Assembly (NCBI GenBank): GCA_022568135.1 | Contig: JADFFQ010000029.1 | Location: 1-46,782 of the forward strand | Origin: Planctomycetota bacterium | GTDB lineage: Bacteria > Planctomycetota > Phycisphaerae > Phycisphaerales > SM1A02 | Direction of reading: 5' to 3' | DNA: 46,782 bases | Shown here: positions 39,325 through 46,782 of the stretch, piece by piece | How positions within the stretch are numbered: position 1 is the stretch's first letter | How the letters are laid out: every line of letters starts with the position of its first letter | Notes under the pieces: generated by a model | The model's input: the letters and a program-made list of their open reading frames with translations, nothing else | What the model was told of the DNA's origin: nothing | Databases searched by the model: none | Position numbers and translations under genes: made by a program

Positions 39325-39863
39325 CGAAGGCTACCCCCGCTCCAGTTGCGAAATGCGAGAGCCCATAGCAAGTCCTCCACAGCGTGGCCTGCTCGCCGCC
39401 TGGCGCGCTCAACGCACCGCGCGGCGGGTGGTTCCCGCAGCCGGCTCTCTCTTCTGTACTGGGTTGGGTCGGCACCGAGGCGCAGATGCCAACTCCGGCC
39501 CCGGACCTGACAAGTCAGTCTACCCCTCCCATCAGCTTCTGCAAGGGGTTATCCACTCCTTCTTGCCCCAAAGTTGCGTTACCGGGCCAACCCGGGCCTA
39601 TAACCACCGCGCCAGCATCATTTACCGTGACATTTTCCCTTGCAACCGGCTGAACTCCTGTTAGACTAGGGGGTTGCCCCGCGGAGCTTGGCACCGCCAT
39701 ATCCGTGGGTGGGCACGTAGTCTGGGGTCTGGTGGGTTTGTTTGGGTTCTGAAAGGGAATGTCGCGCTGGGAGGTTGACTGGGCACCGGTTCGGGGGCGA
39801 CCGCCCGCACATCTCCCTTGTTCCCCGACCGGGGGCACGACAGCGGAAAAGGAGGCTGAAGAA
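39325..39863. promoter_or_regulatory. Divergent control region between VTC operon and CotH gene
   Basis: 540 bp without a supported gene. For the CotH gene, TTGCAA (39640-39645), a 16-nt spacer and TAGACT (39662-39667) are a candidate promoter, giving a G-rich leader of about 190 nt. GGAGG lies eight bases before ATG 39864. The VTC promoter was not resolved. Confidence 0.4.
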
Positions 39864-42800
39864 ATGCAACCATCGCGTCTGTGGAACCGAAGTATCGCCG
39901 CCGCCGCGGCTGCCGTCATCACGCTCGGGGTGTCTGGGCCCGCAACGGCCGCCATCCATGATGTGATTGTCAGTGATTTCGCATTTGTTCCGGACCACGT
40001 TGACGTTGAACCCGGCGACACCGTGCGCTGGATCTGGGCAAGTGGCGTCCACACCGTCACCTCCGGTGATCCTTGTGTGGCCGACGGTCTGTTCAATGCG
40101 CCGCTGGACGCCGCGAATCCGGTCTTCACCTACGTGGTCCAGAGCAACTTCATTGGGGTGATCCCGTATTTCAGTATCCCGCACTGCGGCGCGGGGATGA
40201 CCGCTGTAATTCGGGTGGACCACCTGGATTGGCCGGCGGTCTTCGATCCTCTGCAACTGTTGACGGTCAACCTGACGATCAATCCAACTGACTGGGACAC
40301 GATTCGCAGCGACCTGACCTTCTCAATTGAAGTCCCAGCCCTGTTCTGGCAGGATGGCGACAAACCGATCGATGTCAACGTTCGCCGCAAATCATCGGAT
40401 GCCCTGCCGTCGGAACTCGACCCCCAAAAGGTGAGCTTGAAGATCGACATCAACGATCTCGTGCCCGGGCAAAAGTGGCATCAGCTCACCAAAGTCAGCC
40501 TGGAGAATGGAGACGACGTAGACGTTCTCGCAGAAGCGTTGGCCTGGAACCTCCATCGGGCGGCCTCCGGTCCGGAAGGCTACGGGTACGACGCGGCGTA
40601 CGCCTCATGGGTTCGGGTCAAGGTCAACGGAGCGTATGTCGGGCTTTATGTCAATGTGGAGCAACGCGACAAGCAGTTCCTCAGGAACCGCGGGCTCTTC
40701 ACGGCGGACGAGACCTGGCTGTACAAGCTGAGATCTCCCGATGTGGTTGACCTGAAGGTCGGTGTTCCGCACAGCCCGACATTGGGGACACTCTGTTATT
40801 CGCCGTTCAACGCTTTTGTGTTTCTGGGCGGGCAATTACAGGTGCAGGAATGCCCGACGCCGGATGACCCCACGCTCGCCGTCGATCTGCCCACCTACGT
40901 CAACGTGCAGGGACTCTTGTCCATGTGGGCGGTCAATGCATTTGTCGAGAATCCTGATTCGCTGTTCTCCAAGGGGCAAAACACCTTTTTTGCCGACTTG
41001 GCCCCTGTTCTGAGCGGAATCACGACCAACGAAACCCTTCCACTGGACGCGGTCGTCAGCTCGCTCAACCTCATCGGGGCGACGGTTGCCAACCTGGATG
41101 ACGACCCGGATGACGCAGGCACGGACTGGGCCACGGCGACTTCAAACAATGTCAGCACGCGAGTCCACGCCGCTTTCCCGGATCCCGGCAGTTTCCTCAT
41201 CAACGGGGGTGCGCTCCAGGAGTTCCGGGCATCGGTGCGCAAGAACGCCGCCTCCGGCACCGGCACGCCCGCGGCACGGATCGAATTGTGGCAAAGCGGG
41301 GAATTCGTGCGGGCGGGCCCCGACGTCGCAGTCACGGCGGGCTCGGCGTCCCAACAGGTCATTTCGTTCACGTGGAGTGCCGCTGAGATTGCCATCGTCT
41401 CGAATGTCGAGTGTCGGGTCGTTGGCTTGCGGAGCGGTGGCGCACCCTCCGTGCGCGCGTCCGTCGATGTCGGGGCTGTCGAGTGGAACGCGGAAATCGC
41501 GGTAAATGCGGAAATCGTTCAGAGGCTGTATTTCCCCTGGGACCTTGACTCGGTCCTCTCGGATCCTCTATTCAACATCTATACCGGAGGGCCCGGGACG
41601 GCATACCAGACGATTATCCTGGGCAACCCGACGTTGCGAGCCCAGTACAACCAGATCTTCAACGACCTCCTGTGCGGCCCGCTCTCGGAAGTCGAGATCA
41701 TCGCCCTTATGGACGCCTTCGAGCCGGTGATTACCCAGGCGTTGATCGACGACCCGAATAACCAAATCGGGGGCGCCGTGGATATCGTGACCCGCTTCAA
41801 CGAGATTCGGACCTTGATGTCGCAGCGCGTTCTCAATGTCGCCGGCCAGATCGAAGGCTTCGACGGCTGCGTTGCCTGTCCGGACATCGATGGTGATGGC
41901 GTCTGTAGTGACGTGGACAACTGCCCGACCGTAGCGAACCCCCTTCAGACGGATACGGATCTGGACGGTGTCGGGGATGCGTGTGACAACTGTCCGACCG
42001 TAGCGAACCCCCTTCAGACCGATACGGATGGGGATGGGCTCGGGGATGCATGTGACGCGTGTCCGAACGATTCGTTGAACGATGTGGATGGGGACGGCGT
42101 CTGTGGTGACGTGGACAACTGTCCGACCGTAGCGAACCCGCTTCAGACCGACACGGATGGGGATGGGCTCGGGGATGCGTGTGACGCGTGTCCGAACGAT
42201 GCATTGAACGACATCGATGGGGACGGCGTCTGTGGTGACGTGGACAACTGCCCGACCGTAGCCAACCCCCTTCAGACCGATACGGATGGGGATGGGCTCG
42301 GGGACGCGTGTGACGCGTGTCCGAACGATGCATTGAACGACATCGATGGGGACGGGGTCTGTGGTGACGTGGACAACTGTCCGGCCGTAGCGAACCCCCT
42401 TCAGACCGACAAGGATGCGGATGGCCTCGGCGATGCCTGCGATGCCTTTCCGAACGATCCCGACAACGACATCGACGGTGATGGCATCGGTGGTGACGTG
42501 GACAACTGCCCGACCGTGGCGAACCCGCTTCAGACCGATACGGATGGGGATGGGCTCGGGGACGCGTGTGACGCGTGTCCGAACGATGCATTGAACGACA
42601 TCGATGGTGATGGCGTCTGTGGTGACGTGGACAACTGTCCAGATGTGGCGAACCCGCTGCAGACGGATACGGATCTGGACGGTCTCGGGGATGCGTGTGA
42701 CAACTGTCCGGCGGTGGCGAACCCGCTTCAGACGGATACGGATCTGGACGGTCTCGGGGATGCATGCGATGCCTGTCCGAACGATGCATTGAACGACATC

Positions 42801-43703
42801 GATGGCGATGGCGTCTGCGGGGACGTGGACAACTGTCCGCTGACCACCAATGCGGATCAGACTGATACTGACGCCGACGGCCTCGGCGATGCCTGCGATG
42901 CCTGTCCGAACGATCCCGACAACGACATCGACGGTGATGCCGTCTGTGGTGACGTGGACAACTGCCCCAACGACTTCAATCCGGGCCAAGAGGATGCCGA
43001 CGGCGACGGCCTCGGCGATGCCTGCGAGGCCTGTCCGAACGATCCCGACAACGACATCGACGGTGATGGCGTCTGTGGTGACGTGGACAACTGTCCGACC
43101 GTAGCGAACCCGCTTCAGACGGATACGGATCTGGACGGTCTCGGGGATGCGTGTGACAACTGTCCGGCGGTGGCGAACCCGCTTCAGACCGATACGGATT
43201 TGGACGGCCTCGGGGATGCCTGCGATGCCTGTCCGAACGATCCCGACAACGACATCGATGGGGATGGCGTCTGTGGTGACGTGGACAACTGCCCGAGTGT
43301 CGCCAATCCGTTCCAGGATGACGCCGATGTCGACGGGGTCGGCGACGCCTGCGACAACTGCCCCATCGACTTCAATCCGGGCCAAGTGGATACTGACGGC
43401 GACGGGCTAGGCGATGCATGCGACTCCCCAGTCGACTTCACCGGCCCGCTCGGTGTGCCCGATGGATGCGTTGACGCGTTTGACCTCGCGGCTTTGCTCG
43501 GGGCGTGGTGTTCCGACTTCGTCCCCGGGGTGCCGCCGGACCCGCCGTGTGAGAGTTGCCTGCCGGCGAATCTCTTCGCGGACATCACCGGTGCGGCCAA
43601 TGTGCCTGACGGGTGTGTGGATGCGTTCGACCTGGGGAGGCTGCTGGCCGATTGGTGCTCCGTCGCCGGCGGCAACCCCTGCGGCACCTGCTTCGCGCCG
43701 TAA
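39864..43703 (+). CDS. Large secreted CotH-kinase protein with cupredoxin-like, TSP3 and dockerin modules
   Basis: The 1279-residue protein has a signal peptide (1-30) and a cupredoxin-like domain (31-118; H63, H107, M112, but Ser at the usual Cys position). A CotH kinase domain runs from about 130 to 660: [39 protein letters not shown] and [11 protein letters not shown] at 555-565. An inserted beta domain lies at about 382-547. Next come calcium-binding thrombospondin type 3 repeats (about 672-1190, [20 protein letters not shown] units) and a Cys-rich dockerin-like tail. CotH proteins are secreted protein kinases. The gene is divergent from the VTC-DUF4956-HlyD operon. ATG 39864 has GGAGG upstream and starts the signal peptide. 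Confidence 0.88.
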   Translation: MQPSRLWNRSIAAAAAAVITLGVSGPATAAIHDVIVSDFAFVPDHVDVEPGDTVRWIWASGVHTVTSGDPCVADGLFNAPLDAANPVFTYVVQSNFIGVIPYFSIPHCGAGMTAVIRVDHLDWPAVFDPLQLLTVNLTINPTDWDTIRSDLTFSIEVPALFWQDGDKPIDVNVRRKSSDALPSELDPQKVSLKIDINDLVPGQKWHQLTKVSLENGDDVDVLAEALAWNLHRAASGPEGYGYDAAYASWVRVKVNGAYVGLYVNVEQRDKQFLRNRGLFTADETWLYKLRSPDVVDLKVGVPHSPTLGTLCYSPFNAFVFLGGQLQVQECPTPDDPTLAVDLPTYVNVQGLLSMWAVNAFVENPDSLFSKGQNTFFADLAPVLSGITTNETLPLDAVVSSLNLIGATVANLDDDPDDAGTDWATATSNNVSTRVHAAFPDPGSFLINGGALQEFRASVRKNAASGTGTPAARIELWQSGEFVRAGPDVAVTAGSASQQVISFTWSAAEIAIVSNVECRVVGLRSGGAPSVRASVDVGAVEWNAEIAVNAEIVQRLYFPWDLDSVLSDPLFNIYTGGPGTAYQTIILGNPTLRAQYNQIFNDLLCGPLSEVEIIALMDAFEPVITQALIDDPNNQIGGAVDIVTRFNEIRTLMSQRVLNVAGQIEGFDGCVACPDIDGDGVCSDVDNCPTVANPLQTDTDLDGVGDACDNCPTVANPLQTDTDGDGLGDACDACPNDSLNDVDGDGVCGDVDNCPTVANPLQTDTDGDGLGDACDACPNDALNDIDGDGVCGDVDNCPTVANPLQTDTDGDGLGDACDACPNDALNDIDGDGVCGDVDNCPAVANPLQTDKDADGLGDACDAFPNDPDNDIDGDGIGGDVDNCPTVANPLQTDTDGDGLGDACDACPNDALNDIDGDGVCGDVDNCPDVANPLQTDTDLDGLGDACDNCPAVANPLQTDTDLDGLGDACDACPNDALNDIDGDGVCGDVDNCPLTTNADQTDTDADGLGDACDACPNDPDNDIDGDAVCGDVDNCPNDFNPGQEDADGDGLGDACEACPNDPDNDIDGDGVCGDVDNCPTVANPLQTDTDLDGLGDACDNCPAVANPLQTDTDLDGLGDACDACPNDPDNDIDGDGVCGDVDNCPSVANPFQDDADVDGVGDACDNCPIDFNPGQVDTDGDGLGDACDSPVDFTGPLGVPDGCVDAFDLAALLGAWCSDFVPGVPPDPPCESCLPANLFADITGAANVPDGCVDAFDLGRLLADWCSVAGGNPCGTCFAP
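41884..43427. repeat. 129-bp tandem repeats encoding TSP3 units
   Basis: Units of 43 codons recur within the CotH gene; the GACGTGGACAACTG block returns about every 129 bp from 42110 to 42620. Later units are variants of different length. They are very similar at DNA level, so copy number may vary. Confidence 0.85.
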
Positions 43704-43731
43704 GCGACGGGCCACCGCCTAGCGCGTGAAC

Positions 43732-43763
43732 CCCCCGGCCTCATCCGGCCGGGGGTTTTCTTT
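43732..43763 (+). terminator. Rho-independent terminator of the CotH gene
   Basis: CCCCCGGCC-TCATCC-GGCCGGGGG, a perfect 9-bp stem, followed by TTTTCTTTC. Confidence 0.85.
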
Positions 43764-43776
43764 CGGCCGCGCCCGA

Positions 43777-43842
43777 ACCGTTGCCATCCTCGACCTGCTC
43801 GCCCGCCGCGGTGGGCTCTCCAACTGGGGCCCGTGCCCGTAG
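43777..43842 (+). pseudogene. Orphan dockerin-like segment with small insertion
   Basis: Translates as TVAILDLLARRGGLSNWGPC, then Pro and TAG (43840-43842). It is the dockerin tail with a few extra residues replacing LLA before NWGPCP. It lies 14 bp past the terminator in the same arrangement as at 33.9 kb. Confidence 0.65.
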
Positions 43843-43850
43843 ACGTTTAG

Positions 43851-43890
43851 CCCCGCCGGCCACGGCGGGGCGATCGTCAACGGACGATCG
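43851..43890. other. Two adjacent perfect hairpins between convergent genes
   Basis: CCCCGCCG-GCCA-CGGCGGGG (43851-43870) is followed without a gap by CGATCGTC-AACG-GACGATCG (43871-43890). A smaller GGCGC/GCGCC hairpin follows near 43902-43916. It may be a bidirectional terminator or a REP-like element. There is no U-tract. Confidence 0.6.
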
Positions 43891-43949
43891 TCGGCGCGTC
43901 GGCGCCTCCAGCGCCGCGTCCTGAGCGATCGGGTATCTTCCAAACACAA

Positions 43950-46187
43950 TCAGTCGTCCTGCTCGTTCGAGTTCACTTCATCGGGCAGCTTCGCGCGCCA
44001 CTGGGCCGCCTCGTCCGCCCTCCCCCAAGCCTCGTACAGCTCGACAAGGACCCTGATCACGTCGGCCGTTCGGTCCTCAATCGCGAGGAGCATCGTTTCG
44101 GCGTCCTCGTACCGGCGCAGCTTCGAAAGGCACTCGGCGTGGTGCAGAACGATCTCCGCCAGCCACGGTCGCCCGAGGAGCAACTCCGGATCGCGGTAGG
44201 CCGACTCGATCTCCTCGAAGAGGGCCAGTGCATCATCGAGCCGGCCGAGGTCGCGCTGGGCACAGGCGAGCGTGTCGATCGCGTTCACCATGCTCTGGTC
44301 CGGGATCGCACGGGCGCGCCGGTAACCGGCGACCGCCTTGAGCGCCAGCGCCTCGGCCGCTTCGTACGATCCCTGTTGCCAGAGCGACCACGCCACCTCG
44401 TTCAGCGCTTTGCGCTCCCTCGAATCGTCAGGGCTCAGCTCGTCCAGGGCGATTTGAAACGCCTGGCCCGCGCGTTCATCCGCCTCGTCGCTCTTTCCGC
44501 TCATCCTGAGAACGACGCTGAATCGAGCCTGTTCCTGGGACCTGTACCAGCTCGGCACGGGCGCCTGTTCGAAAATCTGCTCCAGGAGACGGTATTGTTC
44601 TTCGGCCTCGCCGAGCTGGTCGGCACGGTACAGGGCGTAGGCGAACCGACCGACGACCTCGGCGGTCGCCGTGTTGTAGAGGCCGTTCGACGCCACGTAA
44701 TTCTCGACGATCCGCCGCCAGAGATTGGCCGCCTCGGTGTAACGGCCTCGCCGAGACTCCATGTGGGCCCATGAGAACAGCACGCCGGAACCGAGCGTAG
44801 TCTTCTCGCCCTTATACTCGACGTCCCACTTGTGCGCCAGCTGGAAGTAGCGCTGGGCCTCGTCCCACCGCTCGCGCCGGGTCGCGACGGAACCACGAGC
44901 CTGGACGAGGTAGGGCCTGACCGGGTGCCGGCCGCCCGCCGTCGCCTGCAGCTCCTGCTCCGCGGCATCGAGCCATCGTTGGGCTTCGTCGAGCCGGCCG
45001 AGCCCGCAGAGCGCGTTTCCGAGATAGGTTTTGGCGGCGAAACCGGCGAAGTCGAGCGACCGCTCGCTGGACTCCACGATCTGAACCATCCGGCGGCAGA
45101 CGTCCGCCGCCTCTACGAGGCGCACGTCGTTATTTAGGATGAACGCCAGGATGACCATGGCGCGCAGCGTTCGCTCATCGGGCGGTTCGGGCATCTGTGC
45201 ATACCCGGCCAGCGCTTCCCGCACGAGTTGCTCGGCCCGCGGTCGCTGATCGAAGAAGAGATTGAGTGTTGTGGCCAGGGCCACCTTGCACTCGAGCGTG
45301 TCCGGGTGCTCATCGCCGAAGAGTTCCCGCCGCATCTGGAGCGCCCGTTCGAGATGTCTCCTGCTGTCGACGATGTTCCCGCTCAGGAAGAGGCCCATCC
45401 CGCCCCGATACCGGAAGGTCGCTTCGAGCGCCGGGTCGGAGATCGGCTTCGGTGTCGCATCGAGCCGATCGAGGGCATCGGTGAGCACATCGATGAGCTT
45501 CACGTTGAGCCCGATGTCGGCCGGGGTGATCGCGCGATTCTCGGCGCTGAGGTAGTCACTTCGAAGCAGAATCGACTCGAGGAAGTCGTTGGTCTGCGCC
45601 GCCTGCGCTGCCTCGCGACTGATGCGGACCGCCTGCGTCGAGATCACGACGAGTGCGACGACGAGTATCCCCATGGCCCCGGCAACTCCGCCGACGAGCC
45701 CTCGGTTCCGGCGCGCGAACTTCCGCAACTGGTACAACGTGCTTGCCGGCCTCGCCACGATCGGCTCGTCGCTCAGGTATCGCCGGATGTCCGCGGCCAG
45801 CTCCGCGGCCGACTGGTAGCGCCGGTCGCGGTCCTTTTCCAGGGCCTTGGTCACAATCGTCCGCTGCACATGCAGTTGCCGAACCTCCAGTCGCGGCACG
45901 TTTTGACGGGGCACGACATGGATGTGGCCGTTAGCGTAGTATCGTGATCGGCCCAGCGAATAGAACCACTTCGACCACACCGCAAGTGTATCGGATGTCG
46001 CCTCGTACAGAATACCTTCCACACTCGTGACATCCCGAACCGTGATGCCTCCGACATCCACGTCTTGCGACGGCGAGAGGTACACGCGGACGTCGCGACC
46101 TGTGTCGGGAACTGCGGATTCCACCGTAACGTAGGTGTAACAGCCCGTAAGACCCCACAGCACAATTGCTGAGAACAAACGCTTCAT
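43950..46187 (-). CDS. Chimeric protein: lipoprotein head, Ser/Thr-kinase tail, TM and TPR domain
   Basis: Residues 1-108 form a lipoprotein (lipobox LTGC, C16) with strands such as RDVRVYLSPSQDVDVGGITV and a terminal VPRLEVRQLHVQRT. Residues 110-160 are the end of a Hanks-type kinase C-lobe, TIVTKALEKDRDRRYQSAAE followed by LAADIRRYL. The catalytic part (VAIK lysine, HRD, DFG) is entirely missing. A TM segment (163-187) and about 500 residues of tetratricopeptide-type helical repeats follow. The two halves join in frame near 45857-45862. The lipoprotein signal and the TM would give conflicting topologies. It could be a genuine fusion, a deletion product or an assembly join. Start ATG 46187. 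Confidence 0.72.
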   Translation of the reverse strand: MKRLFSAIVLWGLTGCYTYVTVESAVPDTGRDVRVYLSPSQDVDVGGITVRDVTSVEGILYEATSDTLAVWSKWFYSLGRSRYYANGHIHVVPRQNVPRLEVRQLHVQRTIVTKALEKDRDRRYQSAAELAADIRRYLSDEPIVARPASTLYQLRKFARRNRGLVGGVAGAMGILVVALVVISTQAVRISREAAQAAQTNDFLESILLRSDYLSAENRAITPADIGLNVKLIDVLTDALDRLDATPKPISDPALEATFRYRGGMGLFLSGNIVDSRRHLERALQMRRELFGDEHPDTLECKVALATTLNLFFDQRPRAEQLVREALAGYAQMPEPPDERTLRAMVILAFILNNDVRLVEAADVCRRMVQIVESSERSLDFAGFAAKTYLGNALCGLGRLDEAQRWLDAAEQELQATAGGRHPVRPYLVQARGSVATRRERWDEAQRYFQLAHKWDVEYKGEKTTLGSGVLFSWAHMESRRGRYTEAANLWRRIVENYVASNGLYNTATAEVVGRFAYALYRADQLGEAEEQYRLLEQIFEQAPVPSWYRSQEQARFSVVLRMSGKSDEADERAGQAFQIALDELSPDDSRERKALNEVAWSLWQQGSYEAAEALALKAVAGYRRARAIPDQSMVNAIDTLACAQRDLGRLDDALALFEEIESAYRDPELLLGRPWLAEIVLHHAECLSKLRRYEDAETMLLAIEDRTADVIRVLVELYEAWGRADEAAQWRAKLPDEVNSNEQDD

Positions 46188-46236
46188 GCAGTCACAGCCT
46201 CCTGATCAAGAGTCCGATTGCTCCTACGGTGCATCG

Positions 46237-46782
46237 TCACGTCCCGGGTTGGCCGAGGACCCGTTGGGGCACCAGGTTGAGATAGGACGTCCCTGACTGA
46301 CCGTCTCCCAGTTCGCCGACCTCCCCACTGCCCCAACAATACGTGTCACCGCCATTCGTGATTCCACACACGTGGTTGACCCCGGGTGTCAGCGTCTCAA
46401 ACCGAAGATCCGAGATGCCATCACCGTCGGCGTCGGGGTGCTGCATCGGAACTGGCTCAAAGGCACAGCCAACCTGGCTGGTAATTTGCCCTATCTCGTT
46501 TACATCGGTACAGAGCAGAGCGGATGCACCCGCGTGCTGCCCCAGTGCATTCGACCCCCAGCAGTACCCCAGTCCCGTAACGGTGATCGCGCACGAGAAG
46601 CTGCCGTTGGCGACGACTTGGCTGAAGACGAGGTTTCCCACCACTTCGGTCGCGGTCAAGGGATTGCCACCGCTTCCCGTACCCGCCTGGCCTGAATCGT
46701 TCAGACCCCAACAGAGCACGATTCCCTGCGCATCACGCGCACAGGTGTGCTGATCGCCAGCGACGACCCCGGTCAGCGTCAG
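46237..46782 (-). CDS. RCC1-repeat secreted protein, C-terminal part (truncated by window edge)
   Basis: The frame is open to the right edge and ends at 46237, so only the last ~181 residues are visible. They contain RCC1-type repeats: GVVAGDQHTCARDAQGIVLC then WGLNDSGQAG, FSCAITVTGLGYCWGSNALG, and HVCGITNGGDTYCWGSGEVG. Each has the C-x-WG-x-N/G signature of bacterial seven-bladed RCC1 propellers. These are usually secreted. It ends 49 bp before the chimeric lipoprotein gene on the same strand and may be its operon partner. Confidence 0.82.
   Translation of the reverse strand: MTLTGVVAGDQHTCARDAQGIVLCWGLNDSGQAGTGSGGNPLTATEVVGNLVFSQVVANGSFSCAITVTGLGYCWGSNALGQHAGASALLCTDVNEIGQITSQVGCAFEPVPMQHPDADGDGISDLRFETLTPGVNHVCGITNGGDTYCWGSGEVGELGDGQSGTSYLNLVPQRVLGQPGT

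Noticed and set aside
41568-43385. 605-codon open frame antisense to the CotH gene
   Set aside because: It is the complement of the 129-bp TSP3 repeats; its product is a repetitive Val/Ile/Arg sequence with no domain, and the plus strand has clear families.
41884-43427. Possible CRISPR array
   Set aside because: The regular repeats are 129 bp, in frame and coding for calcium-binding TSP3 units; there are no unique spacers.
44139-44774. 211-codon plus-strand frame inside the TPR gene
   Set aside because: Antisense shadow of Glu/Arg/Leu-rich TPR helices; no domain or start signal.

Overview
The window is GC-rich and looks like a chromosomal segment from an uncultured Planctomycetota bacterium, probably Phycisphaerae-like. 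The indications are several secreted proteins with short C-terminal dockerin-like tails, a membrane protein ending in a CGYDLRG-type zinc ribbon, and secreted FG-GAP, BNR, beta-helix and CotH proteins. Taxonomy is inferred from these families only. The last 2.8 kb (Ser/Thr-kinase-tail/TPR chimera and RCC1-repeat protein) has a different flavour.

Layout. 1-442: end of a dockerin-tailed secreted protein. 0.7-3.6 kb: metallophosphoesterase, a pair of overlapping small membrane proteins, tsaB. 3.8-7.9 kb: signalling operon (HTH-receiver, HDOD-histidine kinase, degenerate receiver-GAF). 7.97-10.15 kb: accessory island bounded by a 35-bp direct repeat. It holds a frameshifted small gene, a leucine-type tRNA-like gene with a UGG anticodon, a RelE/ParE-like toxin candidate convergent with a Panacea-domain (DUF4065) antitoxin candidate, and an IS1595-type transposase remnant. 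10.2-14.0 kb: dnaE. 14.2-16.8 kb: small membrane protein, HNH protein, DUF805 protein and lipoprotein. 17.1-20.3 kb: class IV aminotransferase and envelope proteins, with a MITE-like inverted repeat. 20.9-29.8 kb: four large secreted proteins on the plus strand. 30.8-33.7 kb: a membrane pseudo-histidine kinase. 34.1-36.4 kb: zinc-ribbon membrane protein, MFS transporter, lipoprotein. 36.7-43.7 kb: VTC / DUF4956 / HlyD operon divergent from a very large secreted CotH-kinase protein. 43.95-46.78 kb: lipoprotein-kinase tail-TPR chimera and partial RCC1 protein.

Themes. (1) Two dockerin-like tail types recur, and four orphan tail fragments lie in intergenic DNA, three of them just after a terminator-like hairpin. 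(2) The CotH gene sits opposite a VTC-DUF4956-HlyD operon, suggesting a shared envelope phosphorylation, polyphosphate or polymer system. (3) Signalling proteins have decayed catalytic sites: a histidine kinase with Lys in place of the phospho-acceptor His and no N/G boxes, and a receiver without its acidic pair. (4) The tRNA-like/toxin-like/Panacea island is the best candidate for an undescribed system.
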